Positions 1-10,243 of a stretch of 64,000 nt of DNA are shown one piece after another; the first letter of the stretch is position 1; every line of letters begins with the position of its first letter. The translations under genes were made by a program, and so were the position numbers. The notes below the pieces were generated by a model. The model made no database searches and was not told where the DNA came from. It saw nothing but the letters and a program-made list of their open reading frames with translations. The stretch is from JACKCD01 sp041390905 (lineage in GTDB: Bacteria; Chloroflexota; Anaerolineae; Promineifilales; Promineifilaceae): positions 434,001-498,000 of the forward strand of contig JAWKPA010000013.1 of the NCBI GenBank assembly GCA_041390905.1. Reading direction: 5' to 3'.

Positions 1-201
1 ATAATCTTCGCCACCCGCCAAATCCCAAATGAGCAGTTTGATGGTGTCGTCACCCAAAGCCACATTTTTGCGCGACACCTTCACGCCGATGCTGCTGAGG
101 TATTTGTCGTCAAATTTGTCTTCTACGTAGCGACGAATGAGGCTGGTTTTGCCGACGGCGAATTCGCCTAATAAACAAATCTTTTTTTGAATAATAGCCA
201 T
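1..201 (-). CDS. Ras/Rab-like small GTPase, N-terminal part (runs off left edge)
   Basis: The first 67 codons of a minus-strand gene are visible, starting at the ATG at 199-201. The protein begins MAIIQKKICLLGEFAVGKTS. It has a Walker A loop (GEFAVGKT) at about residues 12-19 and a G3-type WDLAGGE at the window edge (WDTAGQE in eukaryotic Ras/Rab). This places it in the Ras-like small GTPases found in bacteria, which usually act as molecular switches in polarity or signalling. The switch I Thr region and the base-specificity motif cannot be judged or are outside the window. No clear Shine-Dalgarno precedes the start. It lies downstream of manA on the same strand, separated by an inverted repeat. 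The partner GAP or effector is not visible. Confidence 0.8.
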   Translation of the reverse strand, partial: MAIIQKKICLLGEFAVGKTSLIRRYVEDKFDDKYLSSIGVKVSRKNVALGDDTIKLLIWDLAGGEDY

Positions 202-205
202 TGTA

Positions 206-246
206 AGCGGTTGACGTCCTTCTTCCCAAGATGTCCGTCAACCGCT
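206..246. repeat. 11-bp perfect inverted repeat between manA and the GTPase gene
   Basis: AGCGGTTGACG at 206-216 pairs exactly with CGTCAACCGCT at 236-246 across a 19-base loop. It lies just after the manA stop on the minus strand. No U-tract follows, so a rho-independent terminator is only weakly supported. It could be an mRNA 3' hairpin or an operator for the GTPase gene. Confidence 0.45.
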
Positions 247-256
247 GGCTTGGCAA

Positions 257-1240
257 TTAACCCACGTAGGTTCGCAGCAGGGTGACGGGTTCGTTGGTGG
301 CGGTGACGGCAAATGTTCCCAGGGCGGCGGGGAGGAGGGTGAAGCGAACGGCCGTTAAATCCACTCCCTCAATTGTAGCAGAACCTTCGATAACGCCCCA
401 AATTTCCAGCGTGCGGCCGTCGCAACGGCCGTTAAACACGCTGCCAGCCGCCATTTCCACCCGCTCCGTCACAAAATATTCGTTTTGGCAGAGCAAATAG
501 CGGGCAACGCCGTTTTCGTTGGCAATCAGCGGCGGCTGGCACAGCGTGGGTGCCACCTGGCTAAAGTTGATGACATCCATCGCCTTGTCCACGTGCAGCG
601 CACGCGGCTTGCCGTTTTGCAGCCGGTTCCAGTCATAAACGCGGTAGGTGGTGTTTGAGTTTTGCTGGATTTCGGCAATCAGCACCCCGGCCAAAATGGC
701 GTGGAGCGACCCGGCCGGGACGCAGACCACATCCCCTTTTTGCACCGGCAGCGTGTGCATGTATGGCTCCAGGTTGCCGTCGGCAATGGCTTGGCGGAAC
801 TTTTCTGGCGTGGTGCCTGCGGCCACGCCAAAAATGACGGCGGCATCGGGGGCAGCATCGAGCACTACCCACATCTCCGTTTTACCCAGTTCGTTGCCTT
901 CGTTTGCCAGCGCGTACTCGTCGTTGGGGTGTACTTGCACTGAAAGCTGCTGGTTGGCATCCAGCAGCTTGATGAGCAGGGGGAATTTGCCGCGCTCTTG
1001 TGCCCAGGCGCAGCGGCTGCCGATGAGGTCGAGGCCGAGTTGGGCGTGGAGTTCGGTGAGGGGGAGGTTGGCAAAACGGCCGTTTTCCACCACCGTCGTC
1101 CCGTCTTCATGCGCCGCAATCTCCCAGCTTTCGGCAATAATTCCGGCCGGCAGCTCACGCCCCAACCGCTCCAGATTGCGCCCGCCCCAAATATAATCTT
1201 TTAACACCGGCTTGAATAACAATGGATAGAGGGATGACAT
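257..1240 (-). CDS. manA: Mannose-6-phosphate isomerase, class I
   Basis: A 327-residue cytoplasmic zinc enzyme interconverting mannose-6-phosphate and fructose-6-phosphate. The zinc site is visible as QVHPND at residues 102-107, Glu122 in KTEMW and His180 in AGSLHA. The classic stretch IQQNSNTTYRVYDWNR follows at about 191-206. Length matches the short class I enzymes of Bacillus type rather than the longer E. coli form. I start it at the ATG at 1238-1240, which has AAGGA nine bases upstream. A longer reading frame to 1297 would add a tail encoded by a repeat and is unlikely. A TTCTCAC-AA-GTGAGAA inverted repeat lies about 75 bases upstream and may be an operator. Confidence 0.93.
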   Translation of the reverse strand: MSSLYPLLFKPVLKDYIWGGRNLERLGRELPAGIIAESWEIAAHEDGTTVVENGRFANLPLTELHAQLGLDLIGSRCAWAQERGKFPLLIKLLDANQQLSVQVHPNDEYALANEGNELGKTEMWVVLDAAPDAAVIFGVAAGTTPEKFRQAIADGNLEPYMHTLPVQKGDVVCVPAGSLHAILAGVLIAEIQQNSNTTYRVYDWNRLQNGKPRALHVDKAMDVINFSQVAPTLCQPPLIANENGVARYLLCQNEYFVTERVEMAAGSVFNGRCDGRTLEIWGVIEGSATIEGVDLTAVRFTLLPAALGTFAVTATNEPVTLLRTYVG

Positions 1241-1261
1241 AATTTTTTCCTTTAAAAATAG

Positions 1262-1307
1262 CGATTGGGCGATTAGGAGATTGAGCCAATCTCCCAATTG
1301 CCCGATT
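1262..1307. repeat. Heptamer inverted-repeat hairpin, locus 1
   Basis: The left arm carries GATT-containing heptamers (GCGATTGG, GCGATTA, GGAGATTG) and the right arm their complement (CAATCTCC, CAATTGCCC). It forms a hairpin with a very short loop. It belongs to the gene-edge family described in the findings and lies 22 bases upstream of the manA start. Confidence 0.7.
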
Positions 1308-1312
1308 TACAT

Positions 1313-1328
1313 TTCTCACAAGTGAGAA
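1313..1328. promoter_or_regulatory. Operator-like inverted repeat upstream of manA
   Basis: TTCTCAC and GTGAGAA form a perfect 7+7 inverted repeat with a 2-base centre. Size and symmetry suit a dimeric repressor. No regulator is identified and no clear -35/-10 pair was seen around it. Confidence 0.4.
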
Positions 1329-1706
1329 TCCCCCTATGATTAAACCAAACCGGAATTAAGATACCACTTACACCCTACCCCCATTCAACTACCTACCCCA
1401 CCCGGTAGGGACGAGACAATCGGCCAGAACGATAGACAAAACAGAGAGCCTCATCACCGATTGCCCGCCCGCAACAACGGCCGTTTATCTCCATTTAGCC
1501 GCAGTTGGTTTGCAGGAAAGAGCGGGGCGGTTGGGGGGCGAGATTTGCGACGTTGCCGGCACCTTTCCCGGCCGCCTTGCCCCCACTAAATAAATGTCTG
1601 CGAGAATTTTATGGCGTATTGGGAAAAAACCGTGCGGCACACACGTTAGCGGCCATTGGTCCGGTTGCGCCCTGATTGGTTTTGGTAGAGGCGTGTGCTA
1701 CAAGGG
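1329..1706. other. Intergenic stretch with no gene seen
   Basis: About 380 bases between the manA upstream region and the next repeat. It contains one AACGGCCGTT copy near 1478 and a CCCACCCGG-type GC-rich patch. The long plus-strand reading frame that begins at 1695 is antisense to the next gene and is not credible. No tRNA or riboswitch was recognised. Confidence 0.5.
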
Positions 1707-1773
1707 TTAGAGAGTGGAGATTGCAAACCTTCATCAATCTCTACTCTCCAATCCCCAATCTCCTCTTCTCTAC
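1707..1773. repeat. Heptamer inverted-repeat hairpin, locus 2
   Basis: AGAGAGTGGAGATTG on the left is mirrored by CAATCTCTACTCTCC and further CAATCCC units on the right, around a spacer GCAAACCTTCAT. It abuts the stop codon of the C45-family gene at 1773. Confidence 0.75.
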
Positions 1774-2894
1774 TAATCCGCCATAGCCAATTCCGGCGTT
1801 ACCGTAAAATGCTCATACTCATTGTAGGCCGGCTGACCCCACACCGCCCACAAATCACCCGTGGCCGGCCGCATAATCGCCGCGCCGCACGATTCCACAA
1901 ACATCGGCGGCTTGGGTGCCACGCAAATGGCGTTGGTGTCGCGGGTCATCGCCATCAGCGACTCTGGCGTAACGGGCAGTTGGGACAAATGCTTGTAGCC
2001 ATCGCTCAGCCGGTTCTCCGACGTGCGCTGCGAGTCGCCGGGGCGCGGACGCGAGACGGCCAGGGTGTTGGGGTAGAGGCAGTGGTTGGTGTGGACGATG
2101 CTTTCAATGTCGTCGGGGCCAAGCTCGGTGAGCTGATACGCCGTGGACATCGCTTCCACATTGTAGCCACGGCCGTTTTTGTCAAACAGCAAATAGTTGT
2201 GCGCCCCAGCCAACTTCGCATTCAAAACGCAGTCCAGCGCGTCGTCAATGTTGGTCTGCGCCAGCGCCTTCCGCACCACAAACGGCCACGTCACCCCAAT
2301 TTGCCCGTCGCTGCCCATCAAATTGTTGATGCCAATGGCGATCCCGGCGTCGTTCATCCCAATCATGCCCACGCAGCCGGTGATGGTAAACATCAGCGCC
2401 GAGGGCAAGTTGTCGGGGCGCACGCGCAGCAGGATGACGTAGGGGGTGGCGTCGGCGTTCATGTCCCACGTCTGGCCGTAAAATCCCTGCCCGCTGGCCG
2501 CTTTGTCCGGCACAATAAAGGCGGTGCAGTTGTCGGAAACATATTTTGTGCCGCTGCGCCGGTAGCCGCTGTTGTCCACGTTGTAAACGAGGTCAATAAA
2601 GTCGGTGAAGCCGTTGACCACGATGAGTTCAGCCAGGCTAAGACCGGTGGCGTCGGCGGTGCCGCGCATCTCCTCCACCAGTTCGGGAGCATACGCTTCA
2701 TGTTCGGCCAGACACGCCTCGGCCAAAGCCACCACATCGGCGCGGTTCAAATCCCGCCCCGTCCAGTTGGGGTCGCTACACAGTGCCATGCGGCTTTCGG
2801 TGAAGGCGCGAATGTCGTCGCGGTAGGCCACGCCGTGGGCGTACCCCATGTCATAGGGGGTGCCTGCTACTTCTAAAACACGTAAAGAGGTCAT
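1773..2894 (-). CDS. C45-family peptidase / acyl-CoA:6-APA acyltransferase-like protein
   Basis: A 373-residue protein resembling the penicillin acyltransferase (AAT, peptidase C45) family of Ntn hydrolases. The N-terminal MGYAHG motif, where C45 proteins have their conserved G-x-x-x-G, is at about residues 17-22. The candidate nucleophile is Cys123 in SDNCTAF; in family members autocleavage before this Cys creates the active N-terminus. The later motifs QTWDMN and GMNDAGIAIGINNL are typical. I chose the ATG at 2892-2894 because AAGGAGA lies 7 bases upstream; longer frames have no such site. It follows glgB by 53 bases on the same strand, so the two are probably co-transcribed. The substrate in bacteria is generally unknown; an amide or acyl-transfer role is family knowledge, not shown here. 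Confidence 0.8.
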   Translation of the reverse strand: MTSLRVLEVAGTPYDMGYAHGVAYRDDIRAFTESRMALCSDPNWTGRDLNRADVVALAEACLAEHEAYAPELVEEMRGTADATGLSLAELIVVNGFTDFIDLVYNVDNSGYRRSGTKYVSDNCTAFIVPDKAASGQGFYGQTWDMNADATPYVILLRVRPDNLPSALMFTITGCVGMIGMNDAGIAIGINNLMGSDGQIGVTWPFVVRKALAQTNIDDALDCVLNAKLAGAHNYLLFDKNGRGYNVEAMSTAYQLTELGPDDIESIVHTNHCLYPNTLAVSRPRPGDSQRTSENRLSDGYKHLSQLPVTPESLMAMTRDTNAICVAPKPPMFVESCGAAIMRPATGDLWAVWGQPAYNEYEHFTVTPELAMAD

Positions 2895-2916
2895 GAGTGG
2901 GTTCTCCTTGGGCCAA

Positions 2917-2944
2917 GTAGGACAAGTTTGCAAACTTGTCCTAC
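2917..2944. repeat. Perfect 28-bp palindrome between glgB and the C45-family gene
   Basis: GTAGGACAAGTTTG at 2917-2930 is followed directly by its exact reverse complement at 2931-2944, with no loop base. It sits 3 bases after the glgB stop and 22 bases before the next start. It could form a cruciform, bind a symmetric protein, or act as an mRNA-processing hairpin in the operon. Confidence 0.85.
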
Positions 2945-2947
2945 GGT

Positions 2948-5161
<2,214 letters not shown>

Positions 5162-5239
5162 GAATTAGGAATTAAGAATTAGGAATTAGGAATTGGGAAT
5201 GAAGGATTCTCAATGCTTAAGGCGCAATTCTTAATTTTT
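5162..5239. repeat. Heptamer inverted-repeat hairpin, locus 3
   Basis: The left arm is built from AGGAATT and AAGAATT heptamers. The right arm near 5224-5239 carries CAATTCTTAATT. It fills the gap between the glgB start and the M14 peptidase stop, and the stop codon at 5231-5233 lies inside the right arm. Confidence 0.75.
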
Positions 5240-6997
5240 GTGGATGAAAGGTAAATATTGCATTTTCAGCGGTGGCGTTTCGCCAACGTCAAGGAAGGTG
5301 GCGGAGACGGCGCCCCAGTTGCCGCTGCTGTCCTGGGCGTGGACGTAGACGAGATGGCGGCCGGGGGTGAGGGTGGTGGGGTCAAAAACGGCCGTTGCGT
5401 CTTCGGTCACTTCATCAAACGCGCCATCGGCGGCCTGTAGCGGCTGCGGCGCGGCCCCATCTGCCCAGAACGGGGTGTCAACGGTGTAGGCGGCGGCGGC
5501 AATGGGCTGGCGGCCGTTGTTGGTGTCGCTGAGGGTGGCGTGCAGAGTGAGGGTATTGGTGATTGCTTTGGGTAGGCCAACATCTGGCCCAAACACTTGC
5601 TGATAAGGGGCGCGGGCAATCCTGGCGGCATATTGCAACGCCGGCCCATTGTCCGGCCACTGCTCCAAATCAATGCGGTTATACGGGGGCATGAAGGAGG
5701 TGCCGATTTCAAAGGTGAAGGCTGGCACACCGAGCTGGGCATAGGCCCAGTCGTCGCTGGTGCCGTTGGCACCATAGAGGCAGGTAGTGGGCTGGCAGGA
5801 AAGATAGCCATTGTAGGTTGCCAGCTTGTCGCCAATCGCCTCCAGCCCCGTTTTGTTGGGGGCGGCGGTGCTGGTGAACCCCCACGGCCACAAAACGAGG
5901 CGGCTGTAGCTGTGGAGGGTGATGAAGATGCCCTGGGTGTCGGCGGGGGCCACATCGGTAAATTTGGGGCCGCGCTGGTCGGGGATGATGCTGGTCACAA
6001 GGGCTTCTAGCTGGCTGATTTCCACTTCGGAGGCGGCACGAGGGCCACGATAGAGCAGGCTGCAGGGGTTGGCGCTGGAGCCGGGTGGCCCCCAGCCAAA
6101 GCTGTGGTTGCGGTTGAGGTCTACGCCAAATTGGCCCCCCTCGCTGGGAGGCCAGGCGTTGCAGTCTGGCACACCGTCGTTATTGGCATCGCGGTCGGCG
6201 TTTTTGCGCTGGTTGAGCGGGTTGCCGTTATAGGGTGGCTGGGTGCCAAGCTCCACCAGCCAGTGGCCGTCGGGGTTGGCCGTGGGGACGATCCAGATTT
6301 CGTGCCAATCTACCAACCAAGTGGCATCGGGGTCGGTGCCGTAGCCATCAAGCAGCCAGTCGGCCAGCCGCATGGCGATTTCGGGGGTGGTGATTTCGCG
6401 GGCGTGGATGTTTGCCATGAGGAAGAGGACGGGTTTGGTGCCGCTAATGACCTGGGTGCCGGAGATGACCGTGCTGCCGGGGATGGCTTCGTTGGTGATG
6501 CGGATGGCGCGGAGGTCGTGGCCGGGGATGTGGTCGCCGTTGGGGGTGAGGCAGTTGCCGTGGATTTGGCAGTGGCTTTGGCCGTAGGTGACGAGTTCGG
6601 TAAGGGTGGGGTGGGCGGCGTTGGCGGCTTCGAGGTCGCTGTATAGTTCGGCGACGGTGCGGTAGCCGTTGTTGAAGGGTTGGCTGCGGAGGTCTTGTTG
6701 GAAAACGGCCGTTTCTGCCTCATCCACCACCACCCGAAACCCCATCGCCTCGATGCCCGGTATACTGGCTTCACTAACGGCGGCCAGGACATAGTTTTCG
6801 CGCAGGTTGTTCATTTCCCATACGTCATATTCTTGCAGTTGCAGCAGGTCGTCGAGGGTGTCGTAGTAGATGCGAACGACTTGCGGCGGTTCGGCGGTGG
6901 CTGTGGGGGCGTTTGCCAGGGCAGCATACCCCCACCAACCGGCGCTGGTTAGCAGGAAGAGGGTGAGAATGAGAATAGGAACTCTTTTGGCTTTCAT
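5231..6997 (-). CDS. Secreted M14-family zinc carboxypeptidase
   Basis: Using the ATG at 6995-6997 gives 588 residues with a basic N-terminus and a hydrophobic segment (ILILTLFLLTSAG) that is a plausible signal peptide. The zinc ligands are His198 and Glu201 in NIHARE and His362 in LHSYS. The catalytic Glu is Glu430 in FTFEIGTS. WIVPTANPDG and VDLNRNHSFGW are typical M14 stretches. A C-terminal Ig-like domain follows, and the protein ends in QYLPFIHKN, the tail motif shared with the large Calx-beta proteins here. A longer frame to 7087 would read through a terminator hairpin, so I reject it. It probably degrades extracellular peptides. It has no obvious link to glgB downstream. Confidence 0.9.
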   Translation of the reverse strand: MKAKRVPILILTLFLLTSAGWWGYAALANAPTATAEPPQVVRIYYDTLDDLLQLQEYDVWEMNNLRENYVLAAVSEASIPGIEAMGFRVVVDEAETAVFQQDLRSQPFNNGYRTVAELYSDLEAANAAHPTLTELVTYGQSHCQIHGNCLTPNGDHIPGHDLRAIRITNEAIPGSTVISGTQVISGTKPVLFLMANIHAREITTPEIAMRLADWLLDGYGTDPDATWLVDWHEIWIVPTANPDGHWLVELGTQPPYNGNPLNQRKNADRDANNDGVPDCNAWPPSEGGQFGVDLNRNHSFGWGPPGSSANPCSLLYRGPRAASEVEISQLEALVTSIIPDQRGPKFTDVAPADTQGIFITLHSYSRLVLWPWGFTSTAAPNKTGLEAIGDKLATYNGYLSCQPTTCLYGANGTSDDWAYAQLGVPAFTFEIGTSFMPPYNRIDLEQWPDNGPALQYAARIARAPYQQVFGPDVGLPKAITNTLTLHATLSDTNNGRQPIAAAAYTVDTPFWADGAAPQPLQAADGAFDEVTEDATAVFDPTTLTPGRHLVYVHAQDSSGNWGAVSATFLDVGETPPLKMQYLPFIHKN

Positions 6998-7007
6998 CCG
7001 AATGAAT

Positions 7008-7045
7008 AAAAAGCCTCGCGGCGGGAATGGCTGGCGAGGCTTTTT
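7008..7045 (-). terminator. Rho-independent terminator after the 37-residue membrane protein
   Basis: AAAAAGCCTCGC at 7008-7019 pairs with GCGAGGCTTTTT at 7034-7045. Read on the minus strand the stem is followed by a run of T. It separates the small gene from the M14 peptidase. Confidence 0.8.
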
Positions 7046-7076
7046 GGATGATGGTGGGTTGTGGGTGAACGGCCGT

Positions 7077-7190
7077 TTAGTCATCAATACTGCCGCTGCT
7101 GTTTTCGTCTTTTATGTAGCGCGGGGCGACAATGGCGACCACGACGAGGATAAAGAAAATGACAAAGACTACAGCACCTAATGGATCCAT
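7077..7190 (-). CDS. 37-residue single-span membrane protein
   Basis: A short gene starting at the ATG at 7188-7190 with AAGGAG seven bases upstream. The protein starts MDPLGAVVFVIFFILVVVAI, a near-continuous hydrophobic helix, followed by a short charged tail (APRYIKDENSSGSIDD). A good sigma-70-type promoter (TTGACG, 17-base spacer, TAAAAT) lies upstream at 7238-7266 and a terminator downstream at 7008-7045, so it appears to be an independent one-gene unit. Topology would be N-out or N-in with an acidic C-terminal tail. I do not recognise the family. Possible roles include a small regulator or a subunit of a membrane complex. Confidence 0.75.
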   Translation of the reverse strand: MDPLGAVVFVIFFILVVVAIVAPRYIKDENSSGSIDD

Positions 7191-7237
7191 GGTGTTTGCT
7201 CCTTGGTGAAAAGATTTAGTTGCATTTGTTCATGGGT

Positions 7238-7266
7238 ATTTTAAGATGTTGTGGGCGTTGCGTCAA
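7238..7266 (-). promoter_or_regulatory. Sigma-70-type promoter for the 37-residue membrane protein gene
   Basis: On the minus strand TTGACG (7266-7261) and TAAAAT (7243-7238) are separated by exactly 17 bases. The predicted start is about 40 bases before the ATG. Confidence 0.65.
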
Positions 7267-7296
7267 AGAAGAGCGTTTGCATAATGTGCCTCGTTT

Positions 7297-9438
7297 TTAA
7301 TGTTGCAGGAAGAAATCCATGGTTTCTGTTTCAAATGTAACGGGAATCTGGTGGTCGTTGCCATTCATATAGGGGTAAGTGTTGCTGTAGCGAACGTAGA
7401 TGTTGGGAACTACGCAGCCGTTGTCTTCATAACGGCCGTTTACCGTAATACTTTCCTTAGTCGCACTGCCGGCCGGGGTTTGGCATTGATTCACCCTATA
7501 CCACCAGTCACTTGTTTTGCCCGTTTTATAGCTGTCATTGGCTCCGCGATAGGTAATCATTGGCACGGGGCGCTGACAACCTGCATAGGTGATGGCTGGA
7601 TATTTGTCATAGTAGCCATAGAACCCTGTGAAGAAGAAGTCACCATTGGCAGCAACGGCCGTTGCTGCGGCAATTTTATCCCCCCGCGCACAGCTAATGC
7701 TGCTTGCCATATCCCCGCCCCAGCTTTGCCCCGTCACATAGACATGAGCCAGGTCAATGCAATGCTCATTGGCAACTTCGGCCAGCGTATCATCAAAGAA
7801 AATAAAATCCTCATTGCTGCTCGTCTGCCCCGTCAGCCAGCCAATGGCATAGTAGCTGCTGCCAAATTCCGGCCAGTGGCGGTAGAGGCCGTTGGGGTAG
7901 ACAAAGATCGTATTGCTGGCGGCTGAGGTTGTTTCCAGCCGCAAATAAGTCCGCATATCTTTCCCGTTGTAGTTGAGGCCATGATAACCAAAAACGAGGT
8001 TGTAAGCGGTGTTGGGATTATAGGAGGTTGGCACGGAGAGGTAATATTGACGGGTTTTGCCGTTGGAAGTAATCGTTTCGTAGCGGTGGCCGGTGGTGGC
8101 CGCCAGCCCACAGCCAGCCGAAAGCGTAGAGCCGGTTGGCGTGGGGCTGGGGGGCGGGGTGTTGGTGGGTGTGGCGGTGGCTGCTGGGGTATTGGTGGGT
8201 GTGGCGGTGGCTACAGGGGTGTTGGTTGGCGTGATGGTGGCTGCGGGGGTGTTGGTCGGTGTGGTGTTACTATCCAGCACGTAATCCACATGCAATAAGG
8301 GAGCATTGGCTGGCTCACCTTCATAGGCTTCAGCGGTGCGGGTGCCAGAGCCGCTGCTGATGAAGACGATGCTGTTGCCGCTGTTCCAGCCGCTGCGACT
8401 TACAATTTCTTGCACAAGGCTGCTGAGGTTGGGGGTTTGGTGCTTTTGGCTGACGGTGGCCCAGGCAGGTATATTGCTCCAGGTGGCACTGGTTGCTGTT
8501 TTTGTCCGGCTGCTTACATCGTAAGTGGACACACTGAACGCCGGGGCGTTGTCGCTGGCCTGGGCCCAAAAGGTGGCGTTTGTGGCGGTGCTGCCTGTTT
8601 CGTCTGTTTCAAATTCGATGTAGGCGTTGGTAATGGTGGCTCCCTGGGGGATTTGGACATTGGGGAAACGTAGCCCCATGGTTTGTTCGCCCAGAGTGGC
8701 GGGATCGTCCCCTAATTCTAAATCACTGCTGTCGCTGTAGACAACCCCATCGCTGGCGCGTTCTTCTACATCGTCTGCGCCTTGTGTGATGCGAACGTTG
8801 ATGCTGCTCTGGGTGCCGCTGGGGGTGGCTGTGGGGCTGGCGCTGATGCCGTTGGTCAGGGTGAGAACGATGTTGTCAATGTAAGCATCGGTCCAGGGGG
8901 AGGTGCCGGTGGTGCGGAAGCGCAGCCGGAAGCCGGAGGTGAGGTGGCTGGTGGGGATGGCGTAGGATTTGGTGACGGCGCCATATTGGGCTGGCAGGGT
9001 GTCGAGGGTGAGGTAGCTGCTGCCGTCGTTGGAAATTTCGGCATAGACGCGGCCGGCCGATGTGCCAATATAGGCTGCGTAGTCAAAGGTGAGGGTGGCA
9101 CTGCTGGCGGTGGCAAGATCGGCGCGGCGTTCGCTGGTGGTTTGGGGCGGGCTGTTGTCGGCAATAAGGCGCAGGCAGTAGCCAGAGTGACACCAGCCGC
9201 TCATTTTTTGCACCCATACGTCGCCGTTGTTGGTCCAGTTGCTGGCCCAGGGAAGTGTACCGTCGCTGCCGCTCCAACTGGTGGAACTGCTGCCGTTGTC
9301 AAAGTTGTCGGCAATGGTTTCGATGGTGCTGGCGTAGGCGGCGCGGCTTCGCAGGCCATTGCCCTGAACCAGCAGCATGGCGAGACACAGGGTTAGGGTG
9401 GCGAGAAAAATGGGGGGGATGGTGGTAAAACGAGGCAT
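7297..9438 (-). CDS. Secreted multidomain CE1-type esterase (feruloyl esterase / PHB depolymerase-like)
   Basis: A 713-residue exported enzyme. The start ATG at 9436-9438 has AAGGAGA six bases upstream, and residues ~8-33 form a signal peptide. Domain order: a jelly-roll module (~38-190) ending in TDAYIDNIVLTLT, as in many cell-surface binding modules; a second beta module (~205-390); a Thr/Pro linker with tandem TNTP repeats (~390-440); and a C-terminal alpha/beta-hydrolase with the nucleophile Ser572 in GQSWGGD and a probable catalytic His696 in NDHQIP. The family hydrolyses ester links in plant polysaccharides or polyesters; the exact substrate cannot be told. Upstream DNA is shared with the divergent VOC gene. 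Confidence 0.85.
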   Translation of the reverse strand: MPRFTTIPPIFLATLTLCLAMLLVQGNGLRSRAAYASTIETIADNFDNGSSSTSWSGSDGTLPWASNWTNNGDVWVQKMSGWCHSGYCLRLIADNSPPQTTSERRADLATASSATLTFDYAAYIGTSAGRVYAEISNDGSSYLTLDTLPAQYGAVTKSYAIPTSHLTSGFRLRFRTTGTSPWTDAYIDNIVLTLTNGISASPTATPSGTQSSINVRITQGADDVEERASDGVVYSDSSDLELGDDPATLGEQTMGLRFPNVQIPQGATITNAYIEFETDETGSTATNATFWAQASDNAPAFSVSTYDVSSRTKTATSATWSNIPAWATVSQKHQTPNLSSLVQEIVSRSGWNSGNSIVFISSGSGTRTAEAYEGEPANAPLLHVDYVLDSNTTPTNTPAATITPTNTPVATATPTNTPAATATPTNTPPPSPTPTGSTLSAGCGLAATTGHRYETITSNGKTRQYYLSVPTSYNPNTAYNLVFGYHGLNYNGKDMRTYLRLETTSAASNTIFVYPNGLYRHWPEFGSSYYAIGWLTGQTSSNEDFIFFDDTLAEVANEHCIDLAHVYVTGQSWGGDMASSISCARGDKIAAATAVAANGDFFFTGFYGYYDKYPAITYAGCQRPVPMITYRGANDSYKTGKTSDWWYRVNQCQTPAGSATKESITVNGRYEDNGCVVPNIYVRYSNTYPYMNGNDHQIPVTFETETMDFFLQH

Positions 9439-9653
9439 GTTTATCTCCTTGTTGCCGACGTTTGTTGGGAACTGATTGGTGCCAATAGCGGGCAATGCCA
9501 CATAAGGAAGGGTACAATACGAAGAGGGGATATTATGAGTAGGGGAGTAGCGGATGCCCATAGGAATGAAGTCCTTATGGGTGTGGGTTTGTTGCCATAC
9601 TGCTGTGAGAAGCCAGAAGGTGGTGGCAGCAGGTTGGTGTTTGGAGTAGAAAT

Positions 9654-10121
9654 ATGGGACAGAAAAAACGTGTGGGTAATCCGTGGATGCCTGGTTTTCG
9701 CTATGGGGCGCTGCTGCCGCCGTTGTCGCTGAATTTGATGGTGCGGGATGTGGAAACGGCCGTTAAATTCTACCAGGCCGTCTTTGATGCCGAAGTCCAC
9801 TACTACGACATTGACTTTGGTGCCGTGCGCGTGGGGCCAGCCGAAGTGATGCTCCACGCCGACCACACCCACGACCAACACCCGTGGTATGCCGACCTGA
9901 CGGCCGGCCAACAGCGCGGCTTGGGACTGCAACTGCGGCTGCTGGGCATTGACCCCGACGAAACGGAGCGGCGGGCGCGGGAGCATGGGGCCAACGTGGT
10001 GGCCGGAACCGAAAATAAAGGCCACGGCTGGCGCGAAATGTATGTCCGCGACCCCGATGGGTACGAGTGGGCGGTGGGCGTACTCATTCCACCGGCAAAA
10101 GGGCCGCTGGGGCCGACGTAA
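9654..10121 (+). CDS. VOC-superfamily (glyoxalase/bleomycin-resistance-like) protein
   Basis: A 155-residue protein with the VOC fold: NLMVRDVETAVKFYQAVFDAEV at about residues 27-48 is the first beta-alpha unit, and YVRDPDGYEWAVGV near 130-143 is the typical end of the second. Members bind a metal with residues from both halves and act as isomerases, dioxygenases or antibiotic-binding proteins. The function here is unknown. The ATG at 9654 has no strong Shine-Dalgarno, and an internal start at Met29 would remove the first strand. Its stop codon is immediately followed by a heptamer repeat. Confidence 0.8.
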   Translation: MGQKKRVGNPWMPGFRYGALLPPLSLNLMVRDVETAVKFYQAVFDAEVHYYDIDFGAVRVGPAEVMLHADHTHDQHPWYADLTAGQQRGLGLQLRLLGIDPDETERRAREHGANVVAGTENKGHGWREMYVRDPDGYEWAVGVLIPPAKGPLGPT

Positions 10122-10196
10122 ATGGAGATGGGGAGATTGAGAGATGGTAGAAGGTCAATCTCCCAATCTCTCAATCTCCCCATCTCTCAATCTCTT
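10122..10196. repeat. Heptamer inverted-repeat hairpin, locus 4
   Basis: The first base after the VOC stop codon begins the left arm (GGAGATGGGGAGATTGAGAG). The right arm (CAATCTCCCAATCTCTC) ends near 10196. It is a good example of direct contact between this repeat family and a stop codon. Confidence 0.8.
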
Positions 10197-10209
10197 TTGC
10201 AAGGCTGGG

Positions 10210-10237
10210 TTGACTTTGACCCTGTTTTTCCTATACT
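10210..10237 (+). promoter_or_regulatory. Sigma-70-type promoter with no ORF directly downstream
   Basis: TTGACT at 10210-10215 and TATACT at 10232-10237 with a 16-base spacer. The predicted transcript starts near 10244 and would meet a terminator at 10404-10430. Confidence 0.6.
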
Positions 10238-10243
10238 GATGTG

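Noticed and set aside
1695..2876. 393-codon plus-strand frame
   Set aside because: It is antisense to the C45-family gene, has low-complexity His/Val/Gly-rich composition, and no ribosome-binding site. Long antisense frames are common here because of the GC-biased codon use.
6995..7087. Longer N-terminus for the M14 carboxypeptidase
   Set aside because: It would pass through a terminator stem and overlap the small membrane gene; the signal peptide fits the start at 6997.
8140..8275. Tandem repeats coding TPTNTP as a possible CRISPR-like or VNTR array
   Set aside because: They are an in-frame Thr/Pro linker of a secreted enzyme with no spacer structure. Similar linkers occur near 25330-25460, 50870-50950 and 59620-59750.
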